From Bradyrhizobium sp. CB82 (lineage in GTDB: Bacteria; Pseudomonadota; Alphaproteobacteria; Rhizobiales; Xanthobacteraceae): a stretch of 64,000 nucleotides of DNA. Shown here in pieces: positions 47,187-56,604 of this stretch. The stretch's first letter is position 1. Each line of letters begins with the position of its first letter. The position numbers and the translations under genes are program-made. The notes beneath the pieces are model-generated. The model saw nothing but the letters and a program-made list of their open reading frames with translations. It had not been told where the DNA came from and made no database searches. The stretch lies in assembly GCF_029714405.1 (NCBI RefSeq), contig NZ_CP121650.1:2547001-2611000 (forward strand). Reading direction: 5' to 3'.

Positions 47187-47974
47187 TGTCGCGCCTGACG
47201 TTGCTCTCGCTGCAATTGCTGGTCGCCGCGGTCGTGATCGTGCTCTGGCAGGTGCTCTCCACCGTTCCGGTGTTCGGAAAGATCCTGCTGCCGCCGTTCT
47301 TCTTCTCCAACCCGGTCGACGTGTTCAGCCAGATCGTCAATTGGTTCGCGAGCGGCGTGATCTGGAAGCATCTCTGGATCACGCTCTGGGAGTCGATCCT
47401 CGCCTTCGTGATCGGCTCGCTCGGCGGCGTGCTGGTCGGCTTCTGGTTCGCGCGGCAGCCGCTGGTCGCGGCCGTATTCGATCCCTACGTCAAGATGGTC
47501 AACGCCCTGCCGCGCGTGGTGCTCGCGCCGATCTTCGCGCTGTGGCTCGGCCTCGGCATCTGGTCAAAGGTCGCCCTCGGCGTGACGCTGGTGTTCTTCA
47601 TCGTGTTCTTCAACGTCTATCAGGGCGTCAAGGAGGTCAGCCGCACCGTGCTGGACAATGGCCGCATGCTCGGCATGAGCGAGCAGCAGTTGATGCGGCA
47701 CGTCTATTGGCCCTCGGCGCTGTCGTGGATGTTCTCCTCGCTGCACACCTCGGTCGGCTTTGCCGTGGTCGGCGCCGTCGTCGGCGAATACCTCGGCTCT
47801 GCCGCAGGCCTCGGCTATCTGATCCAGCAGGCCGAAGGCGTGTTTGACGTTGCCGGCGTGTTTGCCGGGATGTTCGTACTGTCGGCCTTCGTCCTCCTGA
47901 TCGACACGGGCGTGACGATGGTGGAGCGCCGGCTTCTCGTGTGGCGGCCGACGGCCGCGGACGGGCGAGGGTAG
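47186..47974 (+). CDS. Nitrate/sulfonate/taurine-type ABC transporter permease
   Basis: 262 residues with about six helices. EAA-loop region RMLGMSEQQLMRHVYWPSALSWMFSSL, and VVGEYLGSAAGLGYLIQQAEG downstream, as in SsuC/TauC/ThiX permeases. The ATG overlaps the ATPase stop (TGATG). Confidence 0.92.
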   Translation: MSRLTLLSLQLLVAAVVIVLWQVLSTVPVFGKILLPPFFFSNPVDVFSQIVNWFASGVIWKHLWITLWESILAFVIGSLGGVLVGFWFARQPLVAAVFDPYVKMVNALPRVVLAPIFALWLGLGIWSKVALGVTLVFFIVFFNVYQGVKEVSRTVLDNGRMLGMSEQQLMRHVYWPSALSWMFSSLHTSVGFAVVGAVVGEYLGSAAGLGYLIQQAEGVFDVAGVFAGMFVLSAFVLLIDTGVTMVERRLLVWRPTAADGRG

Positions 47975-48046
47975 GTGTATCCGTAAGTCGCCTTCTCAAG
48001 CCAGCCCCGCTGCTCTAATGTGCCGCCAGCCGAACGGAGGAAGCCA

Positions 48047-49075
48047 ATGAAGAACACGATTGCCAGGCTCGCGGGCGCGCTGCTCGCGCTCGCGCTCACC
48101 ACCGGCTTCGCCGCAGCGCAGAGCAAGGTCACCATCGCGGTCGGCGGCGGCTCCTGCCTGTGCTATCTGCCCACGGTGCTGGCCAAGCAGCTCGGTGAGT
48201 ACGAGAAAGCCGGCGTCAATGTCGACCTCGTCGACCTCAAGGGCGGCTCGGACGCGCTCAAGGCCGTGCTCGGCGGCAGCGCGGACGTCGTCTCCGGCTA
48301 TTTCGACCATTGCGTCAACCTCGCGGCCAAGAAGCAGGAGTTGCAGGCTTTCGTGGTCTATGATCGCTATCCCGGCCTCGTGCTGGTGGTTGCGCCCTCG
48401 CATACCAACGAGATCAAGTCGGTGAAGGATCTGGCCGGCAAGAAGGTCGGCGTCAGCGCGCCCGGCTCCTCGACCGATTTCTTCCTGAAATATCTCCTGA
48501 AGAAGAACGGCCTCGATCCCGCCGGCACCGCCGTGATCGGCGTCGGCCTCGGCGCGACTGCGGTCGCGGCCATGGAGCAGGGCCAGATCGATGCGGCCGT
48601 GATGCTCGATCCCTCCGTTACCGTGCTCCAGGGCAGCCACAAGGACCTGCGTATCCTCAGCGACACCCGCACGCAGAAGGATACGCTCGAGACTTTTGGC
48701 GGCGAGTATCCGGGCGGCGCGCTGTATTCGACCGCGGCCTGGGTCGCCGGTCACGAAAAGGAGACGCAGGCGCTGACCAATGCGATCCTGAACACGCTCG
48801 CCTGGATCCATTCGCACTCGCCGGAGGACGTCATGGCGAAGATGCCGGAGGAGATGGTCGGCAAGAACAAGGAGCTTTATCTCGCAGCGCTGAAGAACAC
48901 GATCCCGATGTTCTCGGAAACAGGCAAGATGGATCCGAAAGGTGCGGACGCCGTGCTCGCGGTGTTCAGCGTCGGCTCGCCCGAGGTTGCAAATGCCAAG
49001 ATCGACGTCAGCAAGACCTTCACCAACAAGTTCGTCGAGCAGGCCAAGAAGACCACAGGGATGAATTCCAAGTAG
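48047..49075 (+). CDS. ABC transporter substrate-binding protein, NMT1/SsuA-like
   Basis: 342 residues with GGAGGAAGCCA before the ATG. The signal peptide is LAGALLALALTTGFAAAQ. The mature chain has CLCYLPTVLAKQLGEYEKAGVNVDLVDLKGGSDALKAVLGGSADVVSG, the NitT/TauT receptor pattern, and LAGKKVGVSAPGSSTDFFLKYLLKKNGLDP. It completes the importer with the two preceding genes. Ligand candidates are sulfonates, nitrate or pyrimidine precursors; an unusual CxC at SCLCY lies near the expected binding cleft. Confidence 0.9.
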   Translation: MKNTIARLAGALLALALTTGFAAAQSKVTIAVGGGSCLCYLPTVLAKQLGEYEKAGVNVDLVDLKGGSDALKAVLGGSADVVSGYFDHCVNLAAKKQELQAFVVYDRYPGLVLVVAPSHTNEIKSVKDLAGKKVGVSAPGSSTDFFLKYLLKKNGLDPAGTAVIGVGLGATAVAAMEQGQIDAAVMLDPSVTVLQGSHKDLRILSDTRTQKDTLETFGGEYPGGALYSTAAWVAGHEKETQALTNAILNTLAWIHSHSPEDVMAKMPEEMVGKNKELYLAALKNTIPMFSETGKMDPKGADAVLAVFSVGSPEVANAKIDVSKTFTNKFVEQAKKTTGMNSK

Positions 49076-49130
49076 TGCGGCCAAGCAGTATTGCCGAGCA
49101 ATTGACGTGAAGCGCTGATATGCAGGTGTC

Positions 49131-49835
49131 ATGACGGCTCCGATCATTCATCGCGTCACGACGCTCGATCTCATCGTGCGATCGCAGGCGTGGCCGTTCG
49201 CGCAAGAACGGCACGCCGAGATCGCGGCGCATTTTGCCGAGAAGCAGCGCGAACGGCCAAAGCTGTGGAATGGTCGTGTGCTGATCGGCCGCGATCCCGT
49301 AGTCGATCAAGATCGTTTCGCAGCGAGTTATTTCGAGACTGATTTCGCAAGCTTTCTCGCCTGGCGCGACTGGGGATTTCCCGACAAGGCCGTGTTCAAC
49401 GGCTTTGGCATGGGCGCGCTCCGCGCCTCGGACGGAGCCTTCGTGCTGGGCGTGATGGGCGAACATACGGCGAATGCCGGGCGCATCTATTTTCCGTCGG
49501 GCACGCCGGACCTCGATGACGTCAAGGACGGCGCGCTCGACATCCCCGGCAGCGTGGTGCGTGAGATCGAGGAGGAGACCGGGCTCACGGCCGCCGACTA
49601 TCAGGCGGAAGCGCACTGGCATTGCGTGGTGTCGGGACCCGCGATCGCGCTTATTCGGGTTCTGGACCTGAAGCTGCCGGGCGACGCGATTCGCGACCGG
49701 ATCGAGGCCAACCTTGCCGCCCAGGAGCATCCCGAGCTCGCCGGCATTCACCTGGTCTACGGGAGCGGCGATCTGACGCCGACCATGCCGCGGTTCGTCA
49801 CGGCCTTCATCGAGCAGCAGTTCGCCGCACGCTGA
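49131..49835 (+). CDS. NUDIX hydrolase with degenerate Nudix box
   Basis: 234 residues. The core Nudix helix REIEEETGLTAADY is present with the catalytic glutamates. The upstream part of the box (GALDIPGSVV) has a Leu where the first conserved Glu of GX5EX7REUXEE should stand. It should hydrolyse a nucleoside-diphosphate-linked compound. It stands between two ABC importer operons. The family is fairly sure; the substrate is unknown. Confidence 0.8.
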   Translation: MTAPIIHRVTTLDLIVRSQAWPFAQERHAEIAAHFAEKQRERPKLWNGRVLIGRDPVVDQDRFAASYFETDFASFLAWRDWGFPDKAVFNGFGMGALRASDGAFVLGVMGEHTANAGRIYFPSGTPDLDDVKDGALDIPGSVVREIEEETGLTAADYQAEAHWHCVVSGPAIALIRVLDLKLPGDAIRDRIEANLAAQEHPELAGIHLVYGSGDLTPTMPRFVTAFIEQQFAAR

Positions 49836-49862
49836 CGCATCGAGCCCGCGACGCTATTCGGC

Positions 49863-49891
49863 TTGACATCGCATCTCCCAGCCCATGTGAT
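49863..49891 (+). promoter_or_regulatory. Possible sigma-70 promoter of the liv-type operon
   Basis: TTGACA (49863-49868) and TGTGAT (49886-49891), 17 bp apart and 57 bp before the binding-protein ATG. The -35 is perfect, the -10 matches 4 of 6. Confidence 0.35.
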
Positions 49892-49947
49892 GGGCAAAAA
49901 TGTAAAAGCAAGAAGACTGCAATGCACAATCCTCCAGGGAGGTTTTG

Positions 49948-51270
49948 ATGCGCATGCGCATGACTGCCCGTTTGGTACGTCACTTGGTACATGGGCTGAT
50001 GGTCGCGATCGCGGCGACGGGTCTGGCGGCGCCTGCCCAGGCTCAGGATAAGAAGATCAAGATCGGCGTGATTTTTGACCTGACCGGCCCGCTCGCCGGC
50101 GGCGGGTCCGAGCTCGAATATATCGGCACCAAGATCATTCTCGACCAGTTCGCAAAGACCGGCGTCGAGGGCTACAAGATCGAGGCCGTCTACGCCGACG
50201 CGCAGAGCAAGCCCGACGTCGCCATCAACGAATCCGTCCGCCTGCTCGAGCAGGAAAAGGTGGACATGGTGCTCGGCTTCTTCTCCTCTGCGCAATGCGT
50301 GCCGGTCGCGGCCCGCGTCGAACAGCTGAAGAAGTTCATGTGGATGACGACCTGCATCTCGTCCGCCGTGTTCGCCGACAAGAACTACAAATACGTGTTT
50401 CGCCCGCAGGCAAGTGGCGACCAGTTCGGCATGATGACGATGGACTTCATCGCGCAGAATTCGAAGGAGAAGCTCGGCAAGGAGCCGAAGGATCTTCGCG
50501 TCGCCATCATCCACGAGGACGGCGCCTACGGCGTGGACGTCGCCAAGGGCAACGAGGCCGGCGCCCGGAAGGCCGGCTTCAACGTCGTGCTGAAGGAGGG
50601 TTACTCCGCAACTGCGCCCGACCTTTCCGCGCTGGTCACGAAGCTCAAGCGCGCCAAGCCCGACGTGATTTTCCACACCGGCTACAATCCCGACATCACG
50701 CTCCTGCTTCGCCAGGCGCGAGAGCAGGGCCTGAAGTTCGCCGCGCTGATGGGCCATGGTGCCGGCTACGGCGTCTATGAGAAGCTGAAGGAGGGCATGG
50801 GCGCCGACGCCAACTACATCTTCAACACCGATCCGATCTCGATCTGGCTCGCCAATCAGAAGACCATGGATCCGAAGCTTGCGCCCGTGATCAAGATGGT
50901 CGGCGAGGAGTTCGACAAGGTCAAGCCGGGCGTCGCCATCCGTTCCGCCCATGTCGGGATCGGCGCCTCCAACACCTACGTCTTCATGGCGGACGTTCTG
51001 CCGCGCGCGATCAAAAAGTATGGCGGCATCGATCCCGATGCGTTGCGCAAGGCGGCGCTGGATACCGACATACCCGAAGGCGGCACCATGCTCGGCTTCG
51101 GCGTGAAGTTCTATGGCGAGGGCACGCCGATGGCGGGCCAGAACGAGCGATCGTTCCCTGTCGTGATCCAGTATCTCGACGACAAATCCTATGTGGTGTG
51201 GCCGAAGAGCCAGGCGCAGCGCGAGGCCGTGCTGCCGCTGCCGAAGGGCTCCACCTACAGCCACCAGTAG
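49948..51270 (+). CDS. Branched-chain amino acid/amide-type ABC transporter substrate-binding protein
   Basis: 440 residues with CAGGGAGGTTTTG before the ATG. The signal peptide ends near APAQAQ. It has KIGVIFDLTGPLAGGGSELEYIGTKIILDQF and VDMVLGFFSSAQCVPVAARVEQLKKF, the periplasmic-binding-protein type 1 fold (peripla_BP_6). Longer than LivJ, as are receptors for aromatic acids or amides. It is the first gene of a five-gene importer operon. Confidence 0.92.
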   Translation: MRMRMTARLVRHLVHGLMVAIAATGLAAPAQAQDKKIKIGVIFDLTGPLAGGGSELEYIGTKIILDQFAKTGVEGYKIEAVYADAQSKPDVAINESVRLLEQEKVDMVLGFFSSAQCVPVAARVEQLKKFMWMTTCISSAVFADKNYKYVFRPQASGDQFGMMTMDFIAQNSKEKLGKEPKDLRVAIIHEDGAYGVDVAKGNEAGARKAGFNVVLKEGYSATAPDLSALVTKLKRAKPDVIFHTGYNPDITLLLRQAREQGLKFAALMGHGAGYGVYEKLKEGMGADANYIFNTDPISIWLANQKTMDPKLAPVIKMVGEEFDKVKPGVAIRSAHVGIGASNTYVFMADVLPRAIKKYGGIDPDALRKAALDTDIPEGGTMLGFGVKFYGEGTPMAGQNERSFPVVIQYLDDKSYVVWPKSQAQREAVLPLPKGSTYSHQ

Positions 51271-51294
51271 CGCGAGACGCGGGGGAGGGATGCG

Positions 51295-52062
51295 GTGCTG
51301 GAAGTTCGCGGGCTGGTGAAACGTTTTGGCGGCTTCACGGCCGTCAACAACGTCTCCTTCAAGGTCGATCAGGGCGAGATCCTCGGCCTGATCGGCCCCA
51401 ACGGCTCGGGCAAAAGCACCATCTTCAACATGCTCTCGGGCACGCTTACCCCAACCGCGGGCTCGATCGTGTTCGCAGGGGCCGAGATCGCGGGGCTCGC
51501 GCCGCATCGGATCATCAATCGCGGCATCGGCCGCACCTTCCAGATCCCGCGGCCGTTTCGCCGCCTGACGATCTTCGAGAACGTCGCGCTCGCCGGCTAC
51601 TACGGACAAGGTCGCCACAGCCGCGCTGAGGCCGAGCAGGCAGCCGAGCGCGCGCTCGCCATGGTTGGTCTGCCGACCGATCGGCATGCGAGCGTCGATG
51701 GCCTTGGTGCCGCAGGGCTCAAGAAGCTCGAACTGGCAAAGGCGCTTGCCACGGGACCAAAGCTGCTGCTTGCCGATGAAAGCCTCGGCGGCCTTGATGA
51801 AGCCGAGATGGATCAGGCTGCCGACATGCTGCGAAAGATCCGCGACGATCTCGGCGTCACCATCATCTGGGTCGAGCATATCATGGGCGTGTTGATGCGC
51901 GTGGTCGACCGCGTGATGGTGCTCGATCACGGCGAGAAGATTTCGGAGGGGCTGCCGAGCGCTGTCGCCAGCGACGTACGGGTGATCGAGGTCTATCTCG
52001 GGACCGACGCCGAGACCACGCAAGCCGCGGCGGCGGAAGCGCGCCGCCGCGCCGGAGGGTAG
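51295..52062 (+). CDS. livG: Branched-chain-type ABC transporter ATP-binding protein LivG-like
   Basis: 255 residues with a GTG start. Walker A GPNGSGKST, RTFQIPRPFRRLTIFENVALAGYYG typical of LivG, and Walker B LLLADESLGGLDEAE (DES in place of DEP). The signature LSGGQ is replaced by GLGAAGLKKLELAKAL (A-A-G-L-K), an unusual divergence. It pairs with LivF 3 bp downstream. Confidence 0.9.
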   Translation: MLEVRGLVKRFGGFTAVNNVSFKVDQGEILGLIGPNGSGKSTIFNMLSGTLTPTAGSIVFAGAEIAGLAPHRIINRGIGRTFQIPRPFRRLTIFENVALAGYYGQGRHSRAEAEQAAERALAMVGLPTDRHASVDGLGAAGLKKLELAKALATGPKLLLADESLGGLDEAEMDQAADMLRKIRDDLGVTIIWVEHIMGVLMRVVDRVMVLDHGEKISEGLPSAVASDVRVIEVYLGTDAETTQAAAAEARRRAGG

Positions 52063-52065
52063 GTC

Positions 52066-52770
52066 ATGCTGGAGCTTCGATCCGTCGATGCCGGCTACGG
52101 CAGCTTTCAGGCGCTGTTCGGCGTCAATCTCGAGGTCAAGGCCGGCGAGGCGGTCGGCGTGATCGGCCCGAACGGCGCCGGCAAGACCACGCTGATGCGT
52201 GTGATCTCGGGCCTTATCCGTCCGGCGCGCGGATCGATCAAAATGGAAAGCGTCGATGTCCTGACGACGCCGGCACACCGCATCGTCAGTCTCGGAATCG
52301 CGCATGTGCCCGAGAACCGGCGGCTGTTTCCGCAACTTTCGGTCGATGACAATCTCAAGATGGGCGCCTTCACGAAGGAGGCGCGCCACAAATATGCCGA
52401 GCGGCTCGGGATCGTCTTCGAGCTGTTTCCGCGCCTGAAGGAGCGCCGCCACCAGATGGCGGGCACCATGTCGGGCGGCGAGCAGCAGATGTGTGCGATC
52501 GGGCGCGCGTTGATGTCCGATCCAAAACTTCTGCTGCTTGACGAGCCCTCCGCGGGCCTCGCCCCGGTGGTCGTGCAGCAGGTGTTCGAGCTCGTGAAGC
52601 GGATTCGCGCGAGTGGGCTGACGGTTCTGATCGTCGAGCAGAACGTGCAGCAGGTGCTGCGCGTGGTCGACCGCGCTTATCTGATCGAGGCCGGCACGAT
52701 CCGCAGCTCAGGCAGTTCGGCCGAGATGCTGGCGAGCGACACGGTCAAGGAAGCTTATCTCGGGGTGTGA
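52066..52770 (+). CDS. livF: Branched-chain-type ABC transporter ATP-binding protein LivF-like
   Basis: 234 residues. Walker [32 protein letters not shown], signature MSGGEQQMCAIGRAL and Walker B LLLDEPSAGLAPVV, the LivF pattern. Since the LivG-like partner has a degenerate signature, this subunit probably contributes the one canonical signature to the heterodimer. Confidence 0.93.
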   Translation: MLELRSVDAGYGSFQALFGVNLEVKAGEAVGVIGPNGAGKTTLMRVISGLIRPARGSIKMESVDVLTTPAHRIVSLGIAHVPENRRLFPQLSVDDNLKMGAFTKEARHKYAERLGIVFELFPRLKERRHQMAGTMSGGEQQMCAIGRALMSDPKLLLLDEPSAGLAPVVVQQVFELVKRIRASGLTVLIVEQNVQQVLRVVDRAYLIEAGTIRSSGSSAEMLASDTVKEAYLGV

Positions 52771-52785
52771 GGGGCGGACGGGCGC

Positions 52786-53667
52786 ATGCAGGCATTTCTA
52801 GACATCTTCGACATCTATCTGCTGGAGGCCGTGATCAACGGCATTCTGCTCGGTGGCGTGCTGGCGCTGCTTGCGCTCGGACTGAATCTGATCTTCGGCG
52901 TCATCGACGTGACCTGGATCTGCTATGCCGAGCTCGTGATGATCGGCATGTACGCCATGTATTTCATGGTGCAGTACTACGGCATCAGCTACTTCATTGC
53001 CGCGCCATTCACCATCCTGCTGGTCGCGCTGCTTGGTGCGGCGCTGCACTATCTCGTAATCGCGCCGCTGCTGACCGCGCCGCCGATCAACCAGTTGCTC
53101 GCAACCGGCGGCGTGCTGTTCGTGCTCCAGAGCTTTGCCACCGTCGCCTTCGGCATCGATTTCCGCAATCTCGGCATCCGCCTGCCCGTACTCACCCTCG
53201 GCGACATGAATTTCAGCTATGCCCGGCTGTTGTCCTTCATCGCGGCGCTGGTCGGCATGGTCGCCGTCTATCTGTTCATGACGCGTACCTTCACCGGCAC
53301 GGCGATCCGCGCCATCTCCCAGGACCGCCAGATCATGGCGCTGATGGGCGTCGATACGAAGAGGATCTACATCATCACCTCCGCGCTTGGCGGCGCGCTC
53401 GCTGGCCTCGCCGCCTGCCTCCTGGTGCTGCAATATGACGTGCATCCTTTCGTCGGCCTGTCATTCGGGCCGATCACCTTCCTGATCTGCGTGCTCGGCG
53501 GCCTCGGTAATTTCATCGGCGGCTTCATCGCCTCCTTCGTCTTCGCCGAGATCATCTCGCTCGGCGGCCTGTTCTCAGACCTCGAATGGGGCTACGTGCT
53601 GGCGTTCGCCTTCTTCATCGTCATGATGTTCATCCGGCCCGCCGGCCTGCTAGCGAGGCGGCGATGA
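52786..53667 (+). CDS. livH: Branched-chain-type ABC transporter permease LivH-like
   Basis: 293 residues with about eight helices. GGVLALLALGLNLIFGVIDVTWICYAEL and QDRQIMALMGVDTKRIYIITSALGGALAGLAACLL are LivH blocks. It forms the membrane pore with LivM, whose start overlaps its stop (ATGA). Confidence 0.93.
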   Translation: MQAFLDIFDIYLLEAVINGILLGGVLALLALGLNLIFGVIDVTWICYAELVMIGMYAMYFMVQYYGISYFIAAPFTILLVALLGAALHYLVIAPLLTAPPINQLLATGGVLFVLQSFATVAFGIDFRNLGIRLPVLTLGDMNFSYARLLSFIAALVGMVAVYLFMTRTFTGTAIRAISQDRQIMALMGVDTKRIYIITSALGGALAGLAACLLVLQYDVHPFVGLSFGPITFLICVLGGLGNFIGGFIASFVFAEIISLGGLFSDLEWGYVLAFAFFIVMMFIRPAGLLARRR

Positions 53668-54647
53668 CGAGGAGGGCGCGGCTTGCTGCATGGACAGTCG
53701 GGCTTGCAGCACTCGTCGTGCTACCGTTCGTCTATCGCGATCCCTATCACCTGCATATCCTGGTGCTGATCCTGATCTGGTCGTTCGCCTACACATCATG
53801 GTCGATGATGGGGCGGTTCGGCCTGGTGTCGCTCGGCCATGGCGGCTTCATGGGGATCGGCGCCTATGTCACGGCGCTGTTGTGGAACCATTTGGGTTTG
53901 TCGCCCTGGATCGGCATCCCCATCAGCATGGTTGCGGCCGGTGCGCTGGCGCTTGTCGTCGGCTACCCCTGTTTCCGCTTTCGGATCACCGGGCACTATT
54001 TCGTTCTGGTGACCCTGGCGCTGTCAGGCATCGTGCTCCAGGTCATTACCGCCACGCGCGACTGGACCGGCGGCTCGCTCGGCTATACGCCCAACCGCGC
54101 GACGGGCAACAGGCTTTGGGCGCTCCAGTTTGATGACAAGACGACCTGGTATCTTGTCGCGCTTGCGGTCTGGTTCGCAGGACTGGTGGTCTGGCACTGG
54201 ATCGATCGGAGCATGAGCCGCTACGCGCTGGAGGCGATCTCGGAGGATGAGGACGCTGCGGCCGCCGCCGGCGTCGACGTCACCGCGGAGAAGCTGAAGA
54301 TCACGTTGACCAGCGCCCTGATGACGGCGCTAGCCGGCGCGATCTACTGCCAGTACCAGATGTTCATCACCCCCGACACCGTGAGCGGCATCGCCGTGTC
54401 GCTCCAGATGGTGTTCGCAGCCATCGTCGGCGGCCTGTTCGTCTCCCTTGGGCCGACGGTCGGCGCCATCATCACCATCCTGCTCGCCGAAAGCTTGCGC
54501 ATCGGATTTGGAACCAAGGCCGTAGGCTGGGACAACCTCGTCTATGGCGTGCTGCTCGTCCTCTTCATCATATTCCTCCCCAGGGGCATTCTTGGTAGCC
54601 TGCTCGAACGATTGAAGCCGCTACGCAAACCATCTCCGAGCTCATGA
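53664..54647 (+). CDS. livM: Branched-chain-type ABC transporter permease LivM-like
   Basis: 327 residues with about nine helices. SMMGRFGLVSLGHGGFMGIGAY and AISEDEDAAAAAGVDVTAEKLKITLTSALMTALAGAIY are LivM blocks. Both ends overlap neighbours by 4 bp: livH before and the PPK2 gene after. Confidence 0.93.
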   Translation: MTRRARLAAWTVGLAALVVLPFVYRDPYHLHILVLILIWSFAYTSWSMMGRFGLVSLGHGGFMGIGAYVTALLWNHLGLSPWIGIPISMVAAGALALVVGYPCFRFRITGHYFVLVTLALSGIVLQVITATRDWTGGSLGYTPNRATGNRLWALQFDDKTTWYLVALAVWFAGLVVWHWIDRSMSRYALEAISEDEDAAAAAGVDVTAEKLKITLTSALMTALAGAIYCQYQMFITPDTVSGIAVSLQMVFAAIVGGLFVSLGPTVGAIITILLAESLRIGFGTKAVGWDNLVYGVLLVLFIIFLPRGILGSLLERLKPLRKPSPSS

Positions 54648-55570
54648 ACAACAAACCCTCAAAAGCGCCCGCCGCAGAGCTCGCCCGGTTCATCACGCCC
54701 TTCCGTTACGATGGTTCGGGCAAGTTTCACCTGAAGGAGCACAAGACGAACGAGAAGGGCGGCCTCGACAAGGACGAGGGGCAGGAGATCCTCGAGGCCA
54801 ACAAGAAGCATCTCGCGGACTTCCAGGAGAAGCTTTATGCGCAGGACCGCTGGTCGGTGCTGATCATTTTCCAGGGCATGGATGCCGCCGGCAAGGACAG
54901 CGCGATCAAGGCATTGTTCGAGGGCATCAATCCGCAGGGCTGCGAGGTCACCGCGTTCAAGCAGCCGACCAGCCACGAACTCGACCATGATTTTCTCTGG
55001 CGCCACGTGGTCGCACTGCCGGAGCGAGGCCATATCGGCATTTTCAACCGGTCCCATTACGAGGAATGCCTGGTGACCCGCGTGCATCCGGAGATTCTCG
55101 CCAAGGAGAAGCTGCCGCCGCGCCTCCTCACCAAGAGCATCTGGCGCGAGCGCTTCGAGGACATTTCCGCCTTCGAGCGCTACCTCGCGCGCAACGGCAC
55201 CGTGGTCCTGAAATTCTTCCTCAACCTGTCCCGGGAAGAGCAGCGCCAGCGCTTCCTCGATCGGCTGGAGGATCGCTCCAAGCAGTGGAAATTCTCGATG
55301 GACGACATCAAGGAGCGTGCGCTGTGGCCGCGCTACCAGGCAGTGTATCAGGACATCGTCCGGCACACCGCGACAACCCATGCACCCTGGTATGTCGTGC
55401 CCGCCGATCACAAATGGTTCGCGCGCGTCGTCATCGGGTCCGTCATCGTCGCCGCGCTCGAGCGGCTCGATCTGCGATTTCCCCGTGCCGACAGGGCCTC
55501 CCTGCGTGAGTTCGAGGCGGTGCGGGAAGCTCTGGAGCGTGAAGCCAAGGGAGGCAGCAGGCGAAGGTGA
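54644..55570 (+). CDS. ppk2: Polyphosphate kinase 2 family protein
   Basis: 308 residues. Walker A GMDAAGKDSAIK (78-89), Walker B-like FNRSHYEECLVTRVHPE and lid region DRSKQWKFSMDDIKERALWPRY match the PPK2 family. It transfers phosphate between polyphosphate and ADP/AMP or GDP. The HDFLWRHVVALPERGHIGIFNRS stretch fits class III/I single-domain enzymes. Its ATG overlaps the livM stop and its stop overlaps the patatin start, so it is translated with the transporter. Confidence 0.93.
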   Translation: MNNKPSKAPAAELARFITPFRYDGSGKFHLKEHKTNEKGGLDKDEGQEILEANKKHLADFQEKLYAQDRWSVLIIFQGMDAAGKDSAIKALFEGINPQGCEVTAFKQPTSHELDHDFLWRHVVALPERGHIGIFNRSHYEECLVTRVHPEILAKEKLPPRLLTKSIWRERFEDISAFERYLARNGTVVLKFFLNLSREEQRQRFLDRLEDRSKQWKFSMDDIKERALWPRYQAVYQDIVRHTATTHAPWYVVPADHKWFARVVIGSVIVAALERLDLRFPRADRASLREFEAVREALEREAKGGSRRR

Positions 55571-56604
55571 GGGGCAACGGCAGCAAGAATGTGAAGAACG
55601 TCAACTTCGCGCTGCAGGGCGGCGGGGCGCACGGCGCGTTTGTGTGGGGCGTGCTCGACTTCGTGCTGGAGGACGGAAGGCTCGCCATCGAAGCAATCAG
55701 CGCGACCAGCGCCGGCGCGATGAATGCGGTGGCGATGGCCTCGGGCATGGCGATCGGCGGCGCCGATGGCGCGCGGGAGAACCTCCGTCAGTTCTGGTAC
55801 GAGGTCTCGCGCATGGACATGGTGTACGACTTCTTTTCGCCCCTCAACCAGTGGATCCAGGCGCTCAAGCTGCCGCCGGAATACCATCCGGTTCACGCCT
55901 TCATCCACACCTTGACCCACACGGTGCCGCCGAACCTGCTCAATCCCTTTCATTTCAATCCGCTGCGCGCGCTCCTGCAACGCGTCGTCGACTTCGACCG
56001 GCTGAACTCATCAGCGGAGGCCCCGCAGCTCTTCCTCAACGCCACCAACGTCCGGACCGGCAAGATCAAGGTGTTCCAGACGCCGCTGCTGAGTGCGGAC
56101 GCCGTGCTCGCCTCGGCCTGCCTGCCGCCCTATTTCCAGGCGGTCGAAATCGACGGCGAGCACTATTGGGACGGCGGTTATCTCGGCAATCCCGCGATCT
56201 TTCCTCTGATCTATCGCAAGGGCAGCCACGACGTCATCATCGTGCAGGTGACTGCGATCCGGCGCGACGAGCTGCCGGCGAGCGCGGCCGACGTGCTCCA
56301 CCGCATCAACGAGATCAGCTTCAATTCATCATTGATGCGCGAGATGCGCGCGATCGCCTTCGCGACGCGGCTGATCGACAATGGCGAGCTCGATAAGGAG
56401 ACGCACAGCCGCATGTACATGCACTGGATCGGCAACGATCAGTTGATGTCGCAGCTCGGGACTGCTACGCAATTCCACCCGGAATGGAGCCTGTTGTGCC
56501 GGTTGCGCGACGAGGGCCGCGAGGCGGCGCGAAGCTGGCTCGACAGGCACTTTGACCAGATCGGCAATACTTCGACGGCCGACCTGACCGAGATGTTTCT
56601 CTGA
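55567..56604 (+). CDS. Patatin-like phospholipase
   Basis: 345 residues from a GTG overlapping the PPK2 stop. Oxyanion motif ALQGGGAHGAF (15-25), nucleophile S48 in A-T-S-A-G (usually G-x-S-x-G, here the first Gly is Ala), and the catalytic aspartate D202 in YWDGGYLGNPAIFPL. It would be a serine-aspartate lipid acyl hydrolase in the cytoplasm. It closes the operon of importer, polyphosphate kinase and lipase. PPK2/patatin-like pairs could relate to polyphosphate or polyhydroxybutyrate granules, which is speculation. Confidence 0.9.
   Translation: MRGNGSKNVKNVNFALQGGGAHGAFVWGVLDFVLEDGRLAIEAISATSAGAMNAVAMASGMAIGGADGARENLRQFWYEVSRMDMVYDFFSPLNQWIQALKLPPEYHPVHAFIHTLTHTVPPNLLNPFHFNPLRALLQRVVDFDRLNSSAEAPQLFLNATNVRTGKIKVFQTPLLSADAVLASACLPPYFQAVEIDGEHYWDGGYLGNPAIFPLIYRKGSHDVIIVQVTAIRRDELPASAADVLHRINEISFNSSLMREMRAIAFATRLIDNGELDKETHSRMYMHWIGNDQLMSQLGTATQFHPEWSLLCRLRDEGREAARSWLDRHFDQIGNTSTADLTEMFL

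Noticed and set aside
49807..52452. 881-codon minus-strand open frame opposite the liv-type operon
   Set aside because: Antisense shadow; composition (His/Asp/Arg/Leu) is that of a complement of well-recognised transporter genes.
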